Shown here piece by piece: positions 10,195 to 18,938 of a stretch of DNA of 64,000 nt (within the stretch, counting starts at the first letter, position 1; each line of letters opens with the position of its first letter). The stretch spans positions 1-64,000 of the forward strand of contig DATKPY010000021.1 in assembly GCA_035523875.1 (NCBI GenBank), read 5' to 3'. The stretch is from JASHUC01 sp035523875. Lineage in GTDB: Bacteria > Pseudomonadota > Gammaproteobacteria > Steroidobacterales > Steroidobacteraceae. Position numbers and translations under genes: made by a program. The notes beneath the pieces were generated by a model. That model saw nothing but the letters and a program-made list of their open reading frames with translations. It searched no databases and was not told the origin of the DNA.

Positions 10195-11152
10195 CGGTCG
10201 CGGTGGCCCCTCACCTGGCGGCGTTGCCGGCGCGATCGTGCTCACGGGCCCGACCGGGGCCGGCAAGAGCGAGTGGGCGGAGCGGCTTGCCGAGGAGCTG
10301 CCGCTCGAGGTCGTGAGCGTTGATTCCGCGCTCGTCTACCGCGGACTCGACATCGGGACGGCGAAGCCGACCGTGGCGGTGCGCGCACGCATTCCTCACC
10401 ACCTCATCGACATTCTCGAGCCCACCGAGACGTACTCGGCGGGACGGTTCGTCGCCGACTGCCTGCCGCTCATCGCCGCGATCCGCGCCCGCGGGCGCAT
10501 TCCGCTGCTGGTCGGCGGGACGATGTTGTATCTGCGCACGCTCGTCTGCGGCATCGCGGACCTCCCGCGCGGGCCGGAGGAGCTGCGCCGCGCGCTCGAC
10601 GAGCGCGGCAAGCGCGAAGGCTGGCCGGCGCTGCACGCCGAGCTCGCGCGACTCGATCCGGCGGCGGCCGCGCGGATCCATCGTAACGACCCGCAGCGTA
10701 TTCAACGCGCGCTCGAAGTCTGCTATGTGAGCGGCCGCCCGCTTTCGGTTCTGCAGCGCGACACCCGCAGCGCGCTCAGCGGACCGCTGCCGCGTTGGGC
10801 GCTCGTGCCGGCGGACCGCGGCGAGCTGCACCGGCGCATCGCGGAGCGACTCGACCGGATGATGGAGCGGGGGTTCCTCGAGGAGGTCGCGGGGCTCATG
10901 GCACGCGCTCACCTCACCGCGCGTCATCCGGCACTGCGCACCGTCGGTTACCGGCAGCTCTGGGCTCACCTCGAGGGGGCCTACGGGCTCGGGGAGGCAC
11001 GCGAGCGGACGCTCGCCGCGACCCGCCAGCTCGCGAAGCGGCAGATCACCTGGTTGCGCAGCGACCGCGCAATGCGCTTGATCGATCCCACGGCAACGGG
11101 CGCCTTCGAGCGCTGGAAATGCGAACTGCGTCGCGAGCTTGTCGGCCCTTAG
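10184..11152 (+). CDS. miaA: tRNA dimethylallyltransferase
   Basis: Transfers an isopentenyl group to A37 of tRNAs reading UNN codons. The 322-residue protein has the P-loop LTGPTGAGKSEWAERLA, then VVSVDSALVYRGLDIGTAKP (usual form DSxQVYR), LVGGTMLYLRTL, DPQRIQRALEV and TRQLAKRQITWLR. GTG 10184 is the only sensible start upstream of the P-loop; it overlaps the mutL 3' end by 11 bp and has no clear Shine-Dalgarno sequence, which suggests translational coupling. Longer in-frame extensions lie wholly inside mutL. Confidence 0.94.
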   Translation: MDADGRGGPSPGGVAGAIVLTGPTGAGKSEWAERLAEELPLEVVSVDSALVYRGLDIGTAKPTVAVRARIPHHLIDILEPTETYSAGRFVADCLPLIAAIRARGRIPLLVGGTMLYLRTLVCGIADLPRGPEELRRALDERGKREGWPALHAELARLDPAAAARIHRNDPQRIQRALEVCYVSGRPLSVLQRDTRSALSGPLPRWALVPADRGELHRRIAERLDRMMERGFLEEVAGLMARAHLTARHPALRTVGYRQLWAHLEGAYGLGEARERTLAATRQLAKRQITWLRSDRAMRLIDPTATGAFERWKCELRRELVGP

Positions 11153-11301
11153 CGACGGAACGGGCGCTCATGGTAGACTTCAATATGTGGTGCTGCCCCG
11201 CGCGGTGGGGCACAGAGCTTGCTGAATCGCAGTCCATCGGAAGGGCGCTTGCGATCGTCCGGATCCCAACAACTAAAATCCCCGAGAACAAGGAGAACCC
11301 G

Positions 11302-11562
11302 ATGGCCAAAGGCCAATCGCTCCAGGACCCCTTTTTGAATGCCCTGCGCAAAGAGCGCGTGCCGGTATCGATCTACTTGGTGAACGGCATCAAGCTGCAG
11401 GGCCAAATCGACTCGTTCGACCAGTTCGTCGTGCTGCTCAAGAACAGCGTGAGCCAGATGGTTTACAAACACGCGATCTCCACCGTCGTACCCGCGCGCA
11501 ACGTGCGGCTGCAGACCGAAGAGGGCGCGACGCCGACGGCGGCGGAGTCAGCCGCGGAATGA
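11302..11562 (+). CDS. hfq: RNA chaperone Hfq
   Basis: Hexameric Sm-like protein that pairs small RNAs with mRNAs. The 86-residue protein starts MAKGQSLQDPFLNALRKERV and contains the Sm1 and Sm2 motifs, including VNGIKLQGQIDSFDQFVV and YKHAISTVVP. The C-terminal tail is short. AGGAG at 11291-11295 sits six bases before ATG 11302, which fixes the start. A 149-bp gap separates it from miaA, so it probably has its own promoter there, although no clean -35/-10 pair could be picked out. Confidence 0.98.
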   Translation: MAKGQSLQDPFLNALRKERVPVSIYLVNGIKLQGQIDSFDQFVVLLKNSVSQMVYKHAISTVVPARNVRLQTEEGATPTAAESAAE

Positions 11563-11579
11563 CCCGTTGGGGAGCGTGA

Positions 11580-12932
11580 TTGTTCGAGCGCCCGCGTAGC
11601 GGCGAGCGTGCCGTGCTGGTGCGCCTGGGCCTGGGCGCACACGTCGATCCTGCGGACCTCGAGGAGCTCACGCAGCTCGCGGTCTCAGCCGGCGCCCGGC
11701 CTGTCGCCACCGTCACGGGGCGGCGCGCGCGGCCGGACCCGCGCTTCTTTGTCGGCAGCGGCAAGGCCGAGGAGATGCGCACCGTCGCCGAGGCGCACGA
11801 TGCGGACGTGATCCTCGTCGATCACGCGCTCTCCCCGAGCCAGGAGCGCAATCTCGAGCAGCACATCGGTCGTCGCGTCCTCGACCGCAACGAGCTGATT
11901 CTCGACATCTTCGCGCAGCGCGCGCGCAGCTTCGAGGGCAAGCTCGAAGTCGAGCTCGCGCAGCTCAAGCATCTGGCCACTCGCCTGGTGCGCGGCTGGA
12001 CGCACCTCGAGCGGCAGAAGGGCGGCATCGGCTTGCGCGGCCCGGGCGAGACGCAGCTCGAGACCGACCGGCGGCTGCTCGGGGAGCGCGTGCGCGTGCT
12101 CACCCGCCGGCTCGCGCGCATCAAACAGCAGCGCGAGACCGGCCGGCGAGCGCGGGCCGAGATTCCCGTGCCGACGGTCGCGCTCGTCGGGTACACGAAC
12201 GCGGGCAAATCGACGCTGTTCCGCGCGCTGAGCGGCGCCGACGCCTATGTGGCCGATCAGCTGTTCGCCACGCTCGATCCGACCGTGCGACGCATTCGGC
12301 TGCCGGGCGCGAGCGCGGCGGTGATCGCCGACACCGTGGGTTTCATTCGCGAGCTGCCCCACGAGCTGGTCGCGGCTTTCCAATCGACGCTCACGGAGGC
12401 GCGCGAGGCAAGTCTGCTGCTGCACGTGGTGGATGCGAGCGATCCGCGTCGCGATGCGCACCGGGCGCAGGTGAATGCGGTGCTTGCCGAGATCGGTGCG
12501 GAGCGCACTCCGCAGATACTCGTGTACAACAAGATCGACCGCATGAGCGCCCCGGCGCGCATCGAGCGCGATGCGGACGAGCGCATCGTCGCCGTGTGGA
12601 TCTCCGCGGCCGAGCGCCGCGGGCTCGAGCTCTTGAGCGCGGCGACCGCCGAGCGCCTGGCCCGTGCGGCACACACGGCGCGGATCTCGCTCCCGCCTGC
12701 GGCCGGTGCGTTGCGCTCGCAGCTGTACGCCCGCGGCGCGGTGCGCGCGGAAGTGGCGCGCGAGGACGGCTCCATCGAGCTCGCGGTCGAGCTCGCGGAC
12801 GCGGAGCTGCTCGCGCTCACGCGCCATCCGGGCGTGCGCGTGCTCGAGACGCAGCAGGCGACCCCGCCTTGTACCGTCGCCGAGCCGTACCTACAATCGG
12901 CCGTTTCCGCTGGCGCGGCGAAGCTCTCCTGA
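11580..12932 (+). CDS. hflX: Ribosome-associated GTPase HflX
   Basis: GTPase that binds the 50S subunit and splits stalled ribosomes, notably after heat stress. The 450-residue protein has the HflX N-domain with FFVGSGKAEEM and the helical GGIGLRGPGETQLETDRR region, then G-domain motifs GYTNAGKSTLFRAL (G1), DTVGFIRELPHELV (G3) and NKID (G4). TTG 11580 is used as start: the codon before it is an in-frame TGA, and GGGGAG (11569-11574) lies five bases upstream. It follows hfq by 17 nt, the usual arrangement. Confidence 0.95.
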   Translation: MFERPRSGERAVLVRLGLGAHVDPADLEELTQLAVSAGARPVATVTGRRARPDPRFFVGSGKAEEMRTVAEAHDADVILVDHALSPSQERNLEQHIGRRVLDRNELILDIFAQRARSFEGKLEVELAQLKHLATRLVRGWTHLERQKGGIGLRGPGETQLETDRRLLGERVRVLTRRLARIKQQRETGRRARAEIPVPTVALVGYTNAGKSTLFRALSGADAYVADQLFATLDPTVRRIRLPGASAAVIADTVGFIRELPHELVAAFQSTLTEAREASLLLHVVDASDPRRDAHRAQVNAVLAEIGAERTPQILVYNKIDRMSAPARIERDADERIVAVWISAAERRGLELLSAATAERLARAAHTARISLPPAAGALRSQLYARGAVRAEVAREDGSIELAVELADAELLALTRHPGVRVLETQQATPPCTVAEPYLQSAVSAGAAKLS

Positions 12933-12983
12933 TCCCACCCCCCAGCGAACGGCGAACCGGAGCGCAGCGCGCGCGAACAGCGT

Positions 12984-14117
12984 ATGGCATGGAATCAACC
13001 GGGCGGTGGCAAGAGTCCTTGGGGCCGGCGTCCGGGTCAAGGGGGGACCGCGCTCGATGAGAAGGTGCGAGCGTGGCAGCGCAAGCTCGAGTCGCTTTGG
13101 CGTCCCGGAGCGGCCGGCGTGCAGAGCGGCAAGTCGCTTGCGGCGCTCGTCGGGCTGGTCGGACTCGCGCTGTGGCTTGCGAGCGGCTTCTTCGAGGTGG
13201 GTGCGGCCGAGCGCGGGGTGATCCTGCGCTTTGGCCGCTTGGTCGCGGTGCGCGAACAGGGTCCGGGCTGGCGCTGGCCCTGGCCGATCGAGACGATCAC
13301 GAAAGTGAACGTCATGAACGTCGCGAGCAAGGAGTACAACCCGAGCGTGCTCACCGCCGACGTGAGCCTGGTGGAGCTGCGCCTCTCGGTGCAATACCGC
13401 CGCGCCGACCCGGTGAAGTGGCTCTTCCGGGTGCGCGATCCGGATACGACGCTGCAGGAAGTCAGTGAGAGCGCGATCCGCGAAGTGATCGGTCGCAGTA
13501 CGCTCGAGGACGTGCTCGCCGGAGCGACGCGCCCGCAGATCACCGAGCGGGCCAAGGATCTCATCCAGCGCACGCTCGATGCGTACGGCACCGGTATCGA
13601 GGTGACGACCGTCAACCTGACGGATGTGCAGGTTCCCGATCCGGTCGTACCCTCGCAGCGCGATGCGAACAAGGCGCTCGCCGACCAGGATCGCGTGATC
13701 AAGGAGGCGCAGGCCTATGCGAGCGGCGTGGTGCCCTCGGCGCAGGGCGATGCGGCGAAGATCCTCCAGGACGCTGCCGCCTACCAGGCGCGCGTCGAGG
13801 CGCTCGCCCAGGGGAAGGCCGCGCTGTTCACGCAGGTCGAGGCGGCCTACGCGCGCGCACCGCAGGTCACCCGTGAGCGGCTCTACCTCGAGACGATGGA
13901 GGACATCTACAGCCGCGCGACCAAGGTATTCGTCGACACCAAGCCCGGCGCCGGCGGAAACGTCTTCTACCTGCCCCTCGATAAGCTGATCGGACACGGC
14001 GCGGACACGGGCTCGGGCGGGGAAACGCAGCCTGCCAACGCCTCCGCGGCGCCCCCGCAGGACGACAACGAGACCGAGACGGTGACCGTCGACGGCCGCA
14101 GCCGGGGTGAGCGCTGA
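12984..14117 (+). CDS. hflK: Membrane protease regulator HflK
   Basis: Band-7/SPFH protein that forms, with HflC, a large periplasmic-side cage around the FtsH protease. The 377-residue protein starts with a Gly/Pro-rich cytoplasmic stretch (MAWNQPGGGKSPWGRR), one membrane segment near residues 52-70 (LAALVGLVGLALWLASGFF), then the SPFH domain with GVILRFGRLVAV and the coiled-coil-forming Ala-rich helices. A polar C-terminal tail follows LPLDKLI. Its TGA overlaps the hflC ATG (TGATG), so the two partners are translationally coupled. Confidence 0.95.
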   Translation: MAWNQPGGGKSPWGRRPGQGGTALDEKVRAWQRKLESLWRPGAAGVQSGKSLAALVGLVGLALWLASGFFEVGAAERGVILRFGRLVAVREQGPGWRWPWPIETITKVNVMNVASKEYNPSVLTADVSLVELRLSVQYRRADPVKWLFRVRDPDTTLQEVSESAIREVIGRSTLEDVLAGATRPQITERAKDLIQRTLDAYGTGIEVTTVNLTDVQVPDPVVPSQRDANKALADQDRVIKEAQAYASGVVPSAQGDAAKILQDAAAYQARVEALAQGKAALFTQVEAAYARAPQVTRERLYLETMEDIYSRATKVFVDTKPGAGGNVFYLPLDKLIGHGADTGSGGETQPANASAAPPQDDNETETVTVDGRSRGER

Positions 14118-14989
14118 TGACCTCGCGAGTGGTTCCCGTCGTCATCGTCGCCGCCGTCGCGCTCTACCTCTTGCTCACTTCTGCCTTCACGGTGAGCGAG
14201 AACGACCTGGCGATCCGCACCGAATTCGGGGCGATCGTGAATGCCCGGTATGCGCCGGGGCTGCACTGGAAATTCCCGTGGGATCAGGTGGTGAAGTTCG
14301 ACCGCCGCATTCTCACCGTGCCGCATCCGATGGAGACGTTCCTCACCAACGACAATCGCGCGCTCATCGTCGACTTCTACATCAAGTGGCGGGTGCGCAA
14401 TCCGACGCTCTATTTCGAGTCCACGGGCGGGAGCGAGGCGAGCGCCGACGATCGGGTCTCCGACATCGTCAAGGACGGAATCAAAAGCGTGGTTGCGCAG
14501 CGCTCGCTCGAGCAGATCGTCACCGCGGAGCGCGCCGCGGTGACCGGGCAGATGTTCGGTGCGGCGAGCCGTGCCGTCGCAGCGCTCGGCATCGAGCTGG
14601 TCGACGTGCGCGTGCAGCGCATCGATCTGCCGGACGAGGTCGCCGAGCGAGTCTATGAGCAGATGAAGCAGAATTTCGCGAAGATCGCGAACCGGCTGCG
14701 CGCCGAAGGGGCGAGCACGGCCATGAGCATCCGTGCGACCGCCGACCGGCAGCGCACCGAGATCGTCTCCGATGCGCAGCGCGATGCGCTGCGCATCAAG
14801 GGTGCGGCTGATGCGGCGGCCGCGGACACCTATGCGCGGGCGTACTCGACGAATCCCGAGTTCTACGCTTTCTACCGCAGCCTCCAAGCCTATGAGCGCT
14901 CGCTCGGCAAGAGCAACGACGTGCTGGTGCTCTCGCCGGACAGCGAGTTCTTCAAGTACATGAAAGATCCCGGACACGCTCAGCACTGA
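14117..14989 (+). CDS. hflC: Membrane protease regulator HflC
   Basis: Partner of HflK in the FtsH-associated SPFH complex. The 290-residue protein has an N-terminal membrane anchor (VVPVVIVAAVALYLLLTSAF), then VSENDLAIRTEFG and the band-7 domain, and ends with YEFY-like YSTNPEFYAFYRSLQAY typical of HflC. The start codon overlaps the hflK stop. Confidence 0.95.
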   Translation: MTSRVVPVVIVAAVALYLLLTSAFTVSENDLAIRTEFGAIVNARYAPGLHWKFPWDQVVKFDRRILTVPHPMETFLTNDNRALIVDFYIKWRVRNPTLYFESTGGSEASADDRVSDIVKDGIKSVVAQRSLEQIVTAERAAVTGQMFGAASRAVAALGIELVDVRVQRIDLPDEVAERVYEQMKQNFAKIANRLRAEGASTAMSIRATADRQRTEIVSDAQRDALRIKGAADAAAADTYARAYSTNPEFYAFYRSLQAYERSLGKSNDVLVLSPDSEFFKYMKDPGHAQH

Positions 14990-15033
14990 GCGGCTGCGGA
15001 TCCCCCGTCTCCATCCCCTCGGGACCACATCGC

Positions 15034-15228
15034 TTGCAATTTCATTTCACCGACTTGGCCGCCGCGTTCGCGTTGCTCTTCGTGATCGACGGGATCATGC
15101 CGTTCGTGAATCCCGCGGGCTTGAAGAAGGCGCTCGCGCAGCTCATCGCGATGGGCGATCGGGAGCTGCGCATCGCGGGGCTGGGCAGCATGCTCGTGGG
15201 ACTGCTCATTCTCTTCCTCGTTCGTTGA
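15034..15228 (+). CDS. DUF2065 small inner-membrane protein (YjeT-like)
   Basis: A 64-residue protein with two predicted membrane segments (about 7-25 and 45-62) separated by a polar GLKKALAQL..GDRELRIAG loop. The family is found between hflC and purA in many gammaproteobacteria; its function is unknown, though its position suggests a role linked to HflKC. Translation starts at TTG 15034; no ATG or GTG is available without losing the first helix. Confidence 0.85.
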   Translation: MQFHFTDLAAAFALLFVIDGIMPFVNPAGLKKALAQLIAMGDRELRIAGLGSMLVGLLILFLVR

Positions 15229-15245
15229 GCGGGCGAGATTGCGCC

Positions 15246-16538
15246 ATGGGCAAGTTCGTCATCGTGATCGGTACGCAGTGGGGCGACGAGGGCAAGGGCA
15301 AGGTGGTCGATCTGCTCGCCGAGCGGGCGGGCGGTGTCGCACGCTTCCAGGGCGGCCACAACGCCGGTCACACGCTCGTCATCGGCGGCCGCAAGACCGT
15401 GCTCTCCCTGATCCCCTCGGGGATCCTGCGCGAGCATGTCCGCTGCTTCATCGGTAACGGCGTCGTGCTGTCGCTCGAGGCCCTGATGGGCGAGACCGAC
15501 ATGCTGATCGAGCGGGGTGTGCCCGTGCTCGAGCGGTTGCGCATCTCGCCCGCCTGTCCGCTCATTCTGCCCTCGCACGTCGCGCTCGACCGCGCGCGCG
15601 AGGCATCCCGGGGCGCGAACGCCATCGGCACGACGGGCCGCGGCATCGGACCGGCCTACGAGGACAAGGTCGCGCGTCGCGCCGTGCGCGTTGCCGATCT
15701 CTTTGACCGCGACCGCTTCGCCTCAAAGTTGGGCGAGCTGCTCGACTTTCATAACTTCGTCCTGGAGCGGTACTTCCGCGAGCCGCCGGTCGATTATCAA
15801 ATGACGCTCGAGCAGCAGCTCGCACTCGCCGAGCGCGTGCGGCCGCTCGCCGAGGACGTGAGCCGGGCGCTCGAGGCACTGCGGATCGCGGGAGCGAACG
15901 TGCTCTTCGAGGGCGCGCAGGCCGCGATGCTCGACGTCGATCTCGGCACCTATCCGTTCGTCACCTCCTCGAACACCACGGCCGGCTACGCCGGGACCGG
16001 GACCGGAGTCGGTCCGCGTGCATTCGACGAGGTGCTCGGCATCGTGAAGGCCTACACGACGCGGGTGGGCGCGGGCCCCTTTCCGACCGAGCTTTTCGAC
16101 GGCGACGGTGAGCACCTCGCGCGCGTCGGTCACGAGTTCGGCTCGGTGACTGGGCGCAAGCGGCGCTGCGGTTGGTTCGACTCCGTGGTGCTGCGCCGCT
16201 GCATCGTGCAATCGAGCGTCTCGGGACTCGTCATCACCAAGCTCGACGTGCTCGATGCACTCGAGACGATCCGTCTCTGCGTCGGCTATCGGATCGGCCG
16301 TGAGACCGTGTTCGACCCACCCGCGTTCACCGCGGGCTACGAGGAAGTCGAGCCGATCTACGAGGAACTGCCGGGCTGGCAGGCATCGACGGTCGGGATG
16401 CGCGAATACGCGCAGCTTCCGCCCAATGCGCGCAGCTACCTCGAGCGCATCGAGGCGCTCGCGGGCGTTCCGATCGACATGATCTCGACCGGTCCGGACC
16501 GCGACCAGACGATCATCCTGCGGCAGCCGTTCGACTGA
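15246..16538 (+). CDS. purA: Adenylosuccinate synthetase
   Basis: Joins IMP and aspartate with GTP in the first step of AMP synthesis. At 430 residues it matches the usual 430-432. The N-terminus has VIGTQWGDEGKGKVVDLLA and the GGHNAGHT loop; GTTGRGIGPAYEDK, TSSNTTAGYAGTGTG and TSTGPDR-type ISTGPDRDQTI follow. ATG 15246 is chosen rather than TTG 15225, which adds seven non-conserved residues and overlaps the DUF2065 gene. Confidence 0.98.
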   Translation: MGKFVIVIGTQWGDEGKGKVVDLLAERAGGVARFQGGHNAGHTLVIGGRKTVLSLIPSGILREHVRCFIGNGVVLSLEALMGETDMLIERGVPVLERLRISPACPLILPSHVALDRAREASRGANAIGTTGRGIGPAYEDKVARRAVRVADLFDRDRFASKLGELLDFHNFVLERYFREPPVDYQMTLEQQLALAERVRPLAEDVSRALEALRIAGANVLFEGAQAAMLDVDLGTYPFVTSSNTTAGYAGTGTGVGPRAFDEVLGIVKAYTTRVGAGPFPTELFDGDGEHLARVGHEFGSVTGRKRRCGWFDSVVLRRCIVQSSVSGLVITKLDVLDALETIRLCVGYRIGRETVFDPPAFTAGYEEVEPIYEELPGWQASTVGMREYAQLPPNARSYLERIEALAGVPIDMISTGPDRDQTIILRQPFD

Positions 16539-16604
16539 GCGGCGGGACGAGCGCCGCGTTCCGCTACTCGAGCTTCACTCTGAGGTATCATCGCGCCGAG
16601 GGTG

Positions 16605-16632
16605 TGTGATCGCGCGATGAGGGTTGATCACA
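16605..16632. promoter_or_regulatory. Dyad TGTGATC-N14-GATCACA upstream of DUF2844 gene
   Basis: Two perfect seven-base inverted arms (16605-16611 and 16626-16632) are separated by 14 bases. The right arm runs into CATAAT (16631-16636), a possible -10 box for the gene that starts at 16732. The spacing is too wide for a CRP/FNR site. It may be an operator for an unknown regulator; this is pattern-based only. Confidence 0.35.
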
Positions 16633-16731
16633 TAATGCAACTCGGCGCGGTCGTTGCGAAGCCGAGCCACCCGAACGATCCGCCGGTCGGCACGGCTCGT
16701 GCTGACGATCAAAGCAACTGAGGTCGGAACC

Positions 16732-17202
16732 ATGCGATTTCGGCTAATTGTGGTGACGCTCGCGCTTGGGCTTCTCGGGCAAGCCGCAGCGCCGCTTGCG
16801 CTCGCGGCGCTCGGGGCCGATGTGTCCTCCGTGACGGCGGATGGGGTGCGGATGAAGGCGCAGACGCGACCCGGGGCCGCGGCCGCCGGTTACTCCGTCC
16901 AGGAGCTCGTGCTGCCCTCGGGCACCGTCGTGCGCGAATACATCTCGCCCGCCGACCGCGTCTTTGCCGTGAGCTGGAGCGGCCCGACCAAGCCGAATCT
17001 CGCGCAGCTCTTCGGCACGTACTTCCAGTCGTACCAGTCGGGCTCGAAGGCCCAGGTGCACAACAGCGCAACGCGGCGCCATTTCGCGGTCCGGCAGTCC
17101 GATCTGGTGGTTGAATCCAATGGGCGAATGCGCGCGTTCTACGGCCGCGCGTACGTGCCCTCGCTCCTGCCCGCCAACGTGTCGGCGGGTGACATTCAAT
17201 AA
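16732..17202 (+). CDS. DUF2844 secreted protein, copy 1
   Basis: A 156-residue exported protein with a clear signal peptide (RLIVVTLALGLLGQAAAPLALAALG). The mature part contains GYSVQELVLPSGTVVREYIS, VFAVSWSGPTKPNLAQLFG and a C-terminal GRMRAFYGRAYVPSLLP segment. I recognise it as the DUF2844 family; no enzyme motif is visible. It sits 46 nt before a DUF3443 lipoprotein gene, and the same pair is repeated at 19502-21336, so the two probably work together at the cell surface. ATG 16732 gives the signal peptide directly; an upstream TTG at 16654 would bury it. Confidence 0.8.
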   Translation: MRFRLIVVTLALGLLGQAAAPLALAALGADVSSVTADGVRMKAQTRPGAAAAGYSVQELVLPSGTVVREYISPADRVFAVSWSGPTKPNLAQLFGTYFQSYQSGSKAQVHNSATRRHFAVRQSDLVVESNGRMRAFYGRAYVPSLLPANVSAGDIQ

Positions 17203-17248
17203 GGCTGCGATCGCGCGGCGACCCCCCAACTCACGATGGAATAATCGT

Positions 17249-18673
17249 ATGCATCGAACCATCAGGGAGACGCTCCCGCGCCAACTCAGCATCGCGGCGC
17301 TCGGGATTGTGCTTGCGAGCCTTGCCGCCTGCGGCGGAGGGGGCGGTGGCGGTCTTGGTGGCGGCGGCGGTAGCAGCAGCTCCAGCACCAGCTCCAGCAG
17401 CTCGAGCTCGAGCAGCTCCAGCAGCTCGAGCTCCAGCAGCTCCAGCAGCTCGAGCTCCAGCAGCTCGAGCAGTGCTCCGAGCGGACCCAATGTCGTGGGC
17501 GTGACCGTCGACTGCGGACCGGCAACGGTGTGCTCGAGCAATGAGCCCGACGTGAACACGCTCTTTGTCACCGTGACGATCTGCCAGCCCGGCACCAGTA
17601 CCTGCGCGACGATCGACCACGTCCAGGTGGACACCGGGTCCTATGGGCTGCGCGTGCTTTCCCAGGCACTGCCGAGCGGCTTCACGCTTCCGTACGAGAC
17701 GGCCACGACGAGCGGGCCGGTCATCGCCGAGTGCACCACGTTTGCCGACGGCTACAGCTGGGGCCCGATGGCCCTTGCGGACGTTCAGATTTCCGACGAG
17801 ACGGCCGCGAGCGTGCCCGTGCAAGTCATCGGTGACCCGAACTACAACACGACCGTCCCCACCTCCTGTAGCAACGGAGGCGGGACGCAGGAGGATACCG
17901 TGCTCAGCTTCGGCGCGAACGGGATCCTCGGGATCGGGCCGTTCCCGCAGGACTGCGGAAGCCTGTGCGCGACGGAGCTCGTGGGCCCGGCTTATTACAC
18001 GTGCGCAACGCCGGCCACGTGCACCGAGGCTGAGGTCCAGGTCAGCCAGCAGACGACCGAGCCGAACGTGCTCTTTCTCGCCGACAACAACGGCACGATC
18101 GTCGAGCTGCCCTCGATCCCGCAGGCGGGACAGGCGACGGTGAACGGATATCTCATCTTCGGCATCGGAACGGAGACGAACAACACTTTCACGGCGCAAT
18201 CGATTCTGTGGGGCGACCCGGACGCAAGCGTCGACACCGCGGGCGACATCACCACGAACTTCAATGGCGAGCAGCTGCCCGCGAGCTATATCGACAGCGG
18301 CTCGAACGGCTATTTCTTCGCCGATTCGAGCATCACGCCATGCACGGAGAACACGGGGTTCTACTGTCCGACGAGCCCGCTTGCGCTGACCGCCACGCTC
18401 CAGGGAGCTTCGGACAATCCGAACACAACGAGCACGACTTACACGGTTGACTTCACCCTCACCGACGTCGACACGCTCAGTACCTCCTTCTTCGCATTCC
18501 CGGACGTGGGCGGTGGCTTGAGTCCGGCGCAAACACAGATGGGCGGGATCTTTGATTGGGGTCTGACCTTCTTCTTTGGGCGCAATGTTTACATTGCGAT
18601 ACAGTGCAGCCCCACCACGACCCCGATGTGCGCCACGAATCCCGAGGGCGAAGGCCCGTACTTCGCCTACTAA
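17249..18673 (+). CDS. DUF3443 lipoprotein, pepsin-like aspartic protease candidate, copy 1
   Basis: A 474-residue exported lipoprotein. The leader ends in a lipobox (LASLAAC), followed by a Gly-rich stretch and a 34-residue Ser/Thr linker, then the globular domain from about residue 85. I recognise DUF3443. Pepsin landmarks appear in order: VDTGSYGL (Asp128), the flap-like FADGYSWGPMALADV (Tyr169), GILGIG (225-230), YIDSGSNGYFF (Asp349) and FFFGRNVYIAI (from 441). Spacings resemble those of pepsin, so I infer a bilobal A1-type aspartic protease fold; activity is unproven. ATG 17249 gives the leader directly; the longer frame from 17111 lies inside the DUF2844 gene. Confidence 0.8.
   Translation: MHRTIRETLPRQLSIAALGIVLASLAACGGGGGGGLGGGGGSSSSSTSSSSSSSSSSSSSSSSSSSSSSSSSSSSAPSGPNVVGVTVDCGPATVCSSNEPDVNTLFVTVTICQPGTSTCATIDHVQVDTGSYGLRVLSQALPSGFTLPYETATTSGPVIAECTTFADGYSWGPMALADVQISDETAASVPVQVIGDPNYNTTVPTSCSNGGGTQEDTVLSFGANGILGIGPFPQDCGSLCATELVGPAYYTCATPATCTEAEVQVSQQTTEPNVLFLADNNGTIVELPSIPQAGQATVNGYLIFGIGTETNNTFTAQSILWGDPDASVDTAGDITTNFNGEQLPASYIDSGSNGYFFADSSITPCTENTGFYCPTSPLALTATLQGASDNPNTTSTTYTVDFTLTDVDTLSTSFFAFPDVGGGLSPAQTQMGGIFDWGLTFFFGRNVYIAIQCSPTTTPMCATNPEGEGPYFAY
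17372..17473 (+). repeat. Serine-codon repeat encoding a 34-residue linker
   Basis: Thirty-four consecutive codons encode 33 Ser and one Thr. They are built from imperfect repeats of AGCAGCTCC/AGCAGCTCGAGC units that mix AGC, TCC and TCG codons. The tract links the lipidated N-terminus of the DUF3443 protein to its globular domain. The second copy of the protein has only a short Ser-rich linker, so length variation between strains is plausible. Confidence 0.85.
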
Positions 18674-18674
18674 C

Positions 18675-18701
18675 GCAGGCCGGAGCGACGCTCCGGCCTG
18701 C
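18675..18701 (+). terminator. Strong hairpin after DUF3443 copy 1
   Basis: GCAGGCCGGAGC, loop GAC, GCTCCGGCCTGC forms a perfect 12-bp stem immediately after the stop codon (18671-18673). No T-run follows, so it may be a weak or Rho-assisted terminator, or an mRNA-stabilising 3' hairpin. Confidence 0.55.
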
Positions 18702-18938
18702 GCGCGCATCGCCCGCCCGGCGCGTGTTCTCCGCGTCAACCCAGGCGGCACTCGCGCGCTTTACCCCACGTTGGCGTTGCGAACAGCGGCGTCACGCAGC
18801 GGTCGAAATTTTGTTTGATGTGATGCATGATCCGCTGCGCTCCTGCGGGAGCGGCATTAACAGTTCGTCACAGAGCGCAACAGTGTTCGATCAATCATTG
18901 ACTCAAACACCGAAGTCAGTCACCAAGGAAACTGGACC

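Noticed and set aside
17372..17473. Repeat array that might be a CRISPR
   Set aside because: The units are contiguous Ser codons without spacers, inside an open reading frame.
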